Shown here: positions 5,914-8,534 of the stretch, one piece after another
How positions within the stretch are numbered: position 1 is the first letter of the stretch
Layout of the letters: every line of letters begins with the position of its first letter
Assembly (NCBI GenBank): GCA_052387115.1
Contig: JBQTJM010000256.1
Coordinates: forward strand, 1 to 8,534
Source: JACCXJ01 sp052387115
GTDB taxonomy: Bacteria > Pseudomonadota > Gammaproteobacteria > JACCXJ01
DNA length: 8,534 nucleotides
Direction of reading: 5' to 3'
Notes under the pieces: model-generated
Told to the model about the DNA's origin: nothing
The model's input: only the letters and a program-made list of their open reading frames with translations
The model's database searches: none
Made by a program: the position numbers and the translations under genes

Positions 5914-5975
5914 CGCGCCTGACCCGAGGACGCGCCCGTTCGAAGACCACCAACAAAATACGGAAGCTCGATCCC

Positions 5976-8240
5976 ATGCCACGACCCACACCCCTGAACC
6001 CGCGTGACACCATTCTGATGCGCTTCCCCGTTCTGTGCATTGCACTTAGCCTCGTGTCGGCGCTCGCTCCCGCACCTCGGATCGCCTGCGCCGCCGGCCA
6101 CGACGACGGGCATGCCTTCCAGCGCATCGCCACTTTTCCGGTCTTTCTGAACTCCGAAGAGGGTGCACAGACCGGCGCGGAGATCGTGAGCGCGAGCGAG
6201 AACGGAAAGCTGCTTGTCTACACCGATAGCCAATCCGAGAACCTCGGCTTCGTCGATATCGACCAGCCCGGCGCCCCGAAACCTCGGGGCGTTGTGGCGA
6301 TGTCGGGCGAGCCGACCTCCGTTGCGGTATCGGGCCCCTACGCCCTCGCCGTGGTGGACACGAGCGCGAGCTTTTCCGATCCCTCGGGCCAGTTGGTGGT
6401 CGTAAACCTGAAGACGCGCGACATCGTGCGGCGCATCGGTCTCGGCGGCCAGCCCGATTCCATTGCCGTGAGCCCGGATAGACGCTACGCCGCGATCACC
6501 ATCGAGAACGAGCGCGACGAGGAGGCGGGCGACGGCCGCCCGCCCCAATCGCCGCCCGGCTTCGTGGTCATCGTTGATCTTCAGGGACGACCCGCCGCTT
6601 GGGGCATACGCAAGGTGGGCCTCGTCGGCATCCCGGGGCTGTTGTTCCCGGACGATCCGGAGCCCGAATTCGTGGACATCAACGATCAGAACATCGCGGC
6701 CGTCACCTTGCAGGAGAACAATCATGTGGTCTTGATCGATCTGCCCACGGGGAAGATCCTCAGACACTGGGACGCCGGTACCGCGGACCTTCGGCAAGTC
6801 GATGTCCTCGAGAACGACCTCATCGAGCTCGATGGCGAGCTGCATGAGGTGCCGCGCGAGCCCGACGGGGTAACTTGGATCTCGCCTTTTCGCCTGGCCA
6901 CGGCGGATGAGGGCGACCTCGATGGCGGAAGTCGGGGCTTCACAATCTTCGATGGCAAGGGCGAGGTGCGGTTTGCTGCGGGCAACGCCCTGGAGCATCG
7001 GGTGACCCGCATCGGCCATTACCCGGAGGACCGCTCGGAGAACAAGGGCAACGAGCCGGAGGGAATGGAGTACGGGCAGTACGGCCGCGACCGGTTCTTG
7101 TTCGTGGGATCGGAGCGCTCCAACATCATCGCCGTCTATCAAATCATTCTCGGCCGCCCGAAGCTGGTACAAGTGCTGCCGGCGGGGGTGGGCCCGGAGA
7201 GCGTGCTCGCCATCCCGAGCCGCGGGCTCTTGGTGGTAGCGAGCGAGGTCGATGACGCGGGAGCCAACATACGCTCGACGATTACGATCTATGCGCTGGA
7301 AGGCAGGCGGCCTCGCTATCCGACCATCCGATCGGCGAACCGAGCCGGTGGTCTTCCGATCCCCTGGGGCGCGCTCTCGGCCCTCGTCGCGGATCGATGG
7401 GACCCCCACACGCTCTATACCGTCTATGACAGCTTCTATCGCGAGAGCCGCATCTTCACTCTGGATATCCGGAGATCGCCGGCCGTGATCACCGACGAGC
7501 TGGTGCTGCGCAGGGACGGCGAGACCGTCGATCTCGACCTCGAGGGCATCGCGCAACGCCCCGACCGCGGATTCTGGGCGGTCTCCGAGGGTGCCGGATC
7601 GGTGGACGATCCGGATCGACCGGTGAGCAGCATGAACCTCTTGATCAAGACTACGCAAGGGGGGGCGATCGTCGCCGCGATCAATCTCCCGAATGCCGTC
7701 AACGCCCTGCAGCGTCGCTTCGGTTTCGAAGGCGTGGCCTCCGTCGGCCGTGGGGCGAAGGAGCGCGTCTACGTCGCCTTTCAGCGTGAATGGGTGGGCG
7801 ACCCGGGCAACCGGGTGCGGATCGGGCGCTACGACACCGCGACGGGGGAGTGGAGGTTCTTCTATTATCCCCTCGATCTGCCGACCTCACCGGCCGGCGG
7901 TTGGGTCGGACTATCGGAGCTGGTCGCCCTGGGCGGGGAGACCTTTGCCGTGATCGAGCGCGATAACCAGGCCGGCACCAATGCGCGCATCAAGAGGATC
8001 TATAGGTTCTCGATCGCCGGCCTAGAGCCCCAGGCGCAAGGCGGGGCGTTCCCGCTCGTGGTGAAGACCTTGGTGCGCGACCTCATGCCGGACCTCGAAC
8101 GACCGAAAGGCCTGGTGCTCGAAAAGGTGGAGGGACTCGCGGTCAACCGATCCGGGCGTGGCTTCATCGTCACGGACAACGATGGGGTGGTGGATTCGAG
8201 CGGCGAAACGCAGTTCTTGAGGCTCGGCGCGATCGATTAG
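5976..8240 (+). CDS. Exported beta-propeller protein with Phytase-like (esterase-like) domain
   Basis: From the ATG at 5976 the product has 754 residues. Arg-rich n-region, hydrophobic core FPVLCIALSLVSALA (about 17-31) and ACAAG form a Sec signal peptide, so the protein is periplasmic or secreted. Residues ~45-450 show YncE/YVTN-type beta-propeller blades, for example PTSVAVSGPYALAVVDTS and QPDSIAVSPDRRYAAITIEN, and RFLFVGSERSNIIAVYQI. From about residue 455 the C-terminal part fits the 'esterase-like activity of phytase' domain (PF13449): LEGIAQRPDRGFWAVSEGAG, RFGFEGVASVGRG, GLSELVALGGETFAVIERDN and EGLAVNRSGRGFIVTDNDGV. A GGAAG at 5962-5966 supports the 5976 start; the ATG at 6018 (RFPVLC) would give a shorter signal peptide and 740 residues but has no ribosome-binding site. 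The upstream in-frame extension to 5703 is not protein-like. The natural substrate, probably a phosphate ester, is unknown. Confidence 0.88.
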   Translation: MPRPTPLNPRDTILMRFPVLCIALSLVSALAPAPRIACAAGHDDGHAFQRIATFPVFLNSEEGAQTGAEIVSASENGKLLVYTDSQSENLGFVDIDQPGAPKPRGVVAMSGEPTSVAVSGPYALAVVDTSASFSDPSGQLVVVNLKTRDIVRRIGLGGQPDSIAVSPDRRYAAITIENERDEEAGDGRPPQSPPGFVVIVDLQGRPAAWGIRKVGLVGIPGLLFPDDPEPEFVDINDQNIAAVTLQENNHVVLIDLPTGKILRHWDAGTADLRQVDVLENDLIELDGELHEVPREPDGVTWISPFRLATADEGDLDGGSRGFTIFDGKGEVRFAAGNALEHRVTRIGHYPEDRSENKGNEPEGMEYGQYGRDRFLFVGSERSNIIAVYQIILGRPKLVQVLPAGVGPESVLAIPSRGLLVVASEVDDAGANIRSTITIYALEGRRPRYPTIRSANRAGGLPIPWGALSALVADRWDPHTLYTVYDSFYRESRIFTLDIRRSPAVITDELVLRRDGETVDLDLEGIAQRPDRGFWAVSEGAGSVDDPDRPVSSMNLLIKTTQGGAIVAAINLPNAVNALQRRFGFEGVASVGRGAKERVYVAFQREWVGDPGNRVRIGRYDTATGEWRFFYYPLDLPTSPAGGWVGLSELVALGGETFAVIERDNQAGTNARIKRIYRFSIAGLEPQAQGGAFPLVVKTLVRDLMPDLERPKGLVLEKVEGLAVNRSGRGFIVTDNDGVVDSSGETQFLRLGAID

Positions 8241-8249
8241 CCGCACCGA

Positions 8250-8411
8250 CATAAACATCCGAAGGGATAGTGCCTCCTCGCGTGTGAACACGCCGGTAGC
8301 CTGGCCGGCGCGCTGTACACCCACGAGCCAGCCGAAGTCCTTTTTCAATACCTGCCGGTAGAGGACAACGATGGCGTTCAGCGCCTGGTTCTGAAGCCCC
8401 GGATAACGCAT
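8250..8411 (-). pseudogene. Remnant of an integron-type tyrosine recombinase (IntI-like)
   Basis: On the minus strand, from about 8396 downward, LQNQALNAIVVLYRQVLKKD then FGWLVGVQRA and FTREEALSL resemble the end of the N-terminal core-binding domain and the start of the catalytic domain of IntI/XerC-type integrases, where (S/T)QNQALxALxFLYRxVL, W(L)xxxxRAxRP and VxLTREEV are characteristic. Only about 50 residues match. The usual upstream SAST motif and all of the catalytic R-H-R-Y region are missing. The open frame starts at 8489 and runs on into the antisense of the propeller gene (to 8022), where it is not protein-like. It is a decayed fragment lying convergent to the exported-protein gene. 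No attC-like array is visible in the window. Confidence 0.6.
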
Positions 8412-8485
8412 GGCGGTCCGCTGATTCCGCCAGGGTCGGCCGTTTGCGCACCGCCATACGGCGTCGACCGGGACCCCGCGGGGTT

Positions 8486-8534
8486 TCACGAATCCTCGAA
8501 ATAGCTCTTCAGGTCCTCTTTCAGGGCTTTTCTC
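8486..8534 (-). CDS. Possible C-terminus of a gene entering from the right edge
   Basis: The minus strand from the edge reads RKALKEDLKSYFEDS followed by TGA (8488-8486). The charged, helix-like composition would suit the tail of a small protein such as an antitoxin or regulator, but 15 codons cannot prove coding and no family is recognised. The other two minus frames here give less protein-like sequence. Confidence 0.25.
   Translation of the reverse strand, partial: RKALKEDLKSYFEDS

Noticed and set aside
5703..5975. N-terminal extension of the exported protein to an ATG at 5703
   Set aside because: The extra 91 codons are not protein-like, would bury the signal peptide, and run through the hairpin region. 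The start at 5976 or 6018 is better.
5883..7658. 591-codon open frame on the minus strand
   Set aside because: It is antisense to the exported propeller/Phytase-like gene. Its His/Arg/Ala-rich composition and lack of any motif mark it as a shadow.
1..8534. tRNA, rRNA, CRISPR array, IS terminal repeats
   Set aside because: No cloverleaf, rRNA core sequence, regularly spaced repeats, or paired terminal repeats with a transposase were found by eye on either strand.

Overview
The window is high-G+C bacterial chromosomal DNA, most likely proteobacterial. It encodes a YjbJ/CsbD-like stress protein, a DUF2007 protein, an AraC/Cupin_6 regulator, a Sec-exported phytase/esterase-like beta-propeller protein, and remnants of a hopanoid-type nucleoside phosphorylase and an integron-type integrase. 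The taxon cannot be fixed from sequence reading alone. Gene density is loose. Several genes are broken by single-base insertions, so this looks like an accessory region, a decaying one, or one with residual sequencing errors.

Left part (1-1241): the 5' end of a CsbD-family gene runs off the left edge on the minus strand. A small plus-strand DUF2007/zinc-ribbon gene follows, and four bases after its stop begins what looks like the first ~20 codons of an HpnG/MTA-nucleosidase-like phosphorylase, which then loses similarity. A minus-strand gene of unknown function (807-1241) has a good sigma70 promoter and a Shine-Dalgarno. It can be read through only if three single-base insertions are removed.

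Middle part (1358-5648): this is the most interesting block. A full-length homologue of eukaryotic delta(24)-sterol reductase (DHCR24/Seladin-1 type, membrane-anchored flavoprotein) lies on the minus strand, downstream of a frameshifted AraC-family regulator on the same strand. Divergent from them is a two-gene plus-strand operon: an F420/NADP-oxidoreductase-like dinucleotide-binding protein and a short-chain dehydrogenase that overlap by four bases. The SDR carries a frameshift and lacks the catalytic tyrosine. A flavin-dependent C=C reductase, two nicotinamide-type oxidoreductases and one regulator in a row suggest a small redox cluster acting on a sterol, terpenoid or other lipid. That is inference.

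Right part (5649-8534): a ~330-base leader with several perfect hairpins and a 33-codon ORF with a strong ribosome-binding site precedes a 754-residue secreted protein (N-terminal beta-propeller, C-terminal Phytase-like domain). Convergent to it is a ~50-residue remnant of a tyrosine recombinase close to integron integrases. The right edge may carry the last codons of another minus-strand gene.

Five candidate frameshifts in three genes are all +1 insertions in short runs of identical bases. This is a consistent pattern, explained either by assembly error or by recent gene decay.
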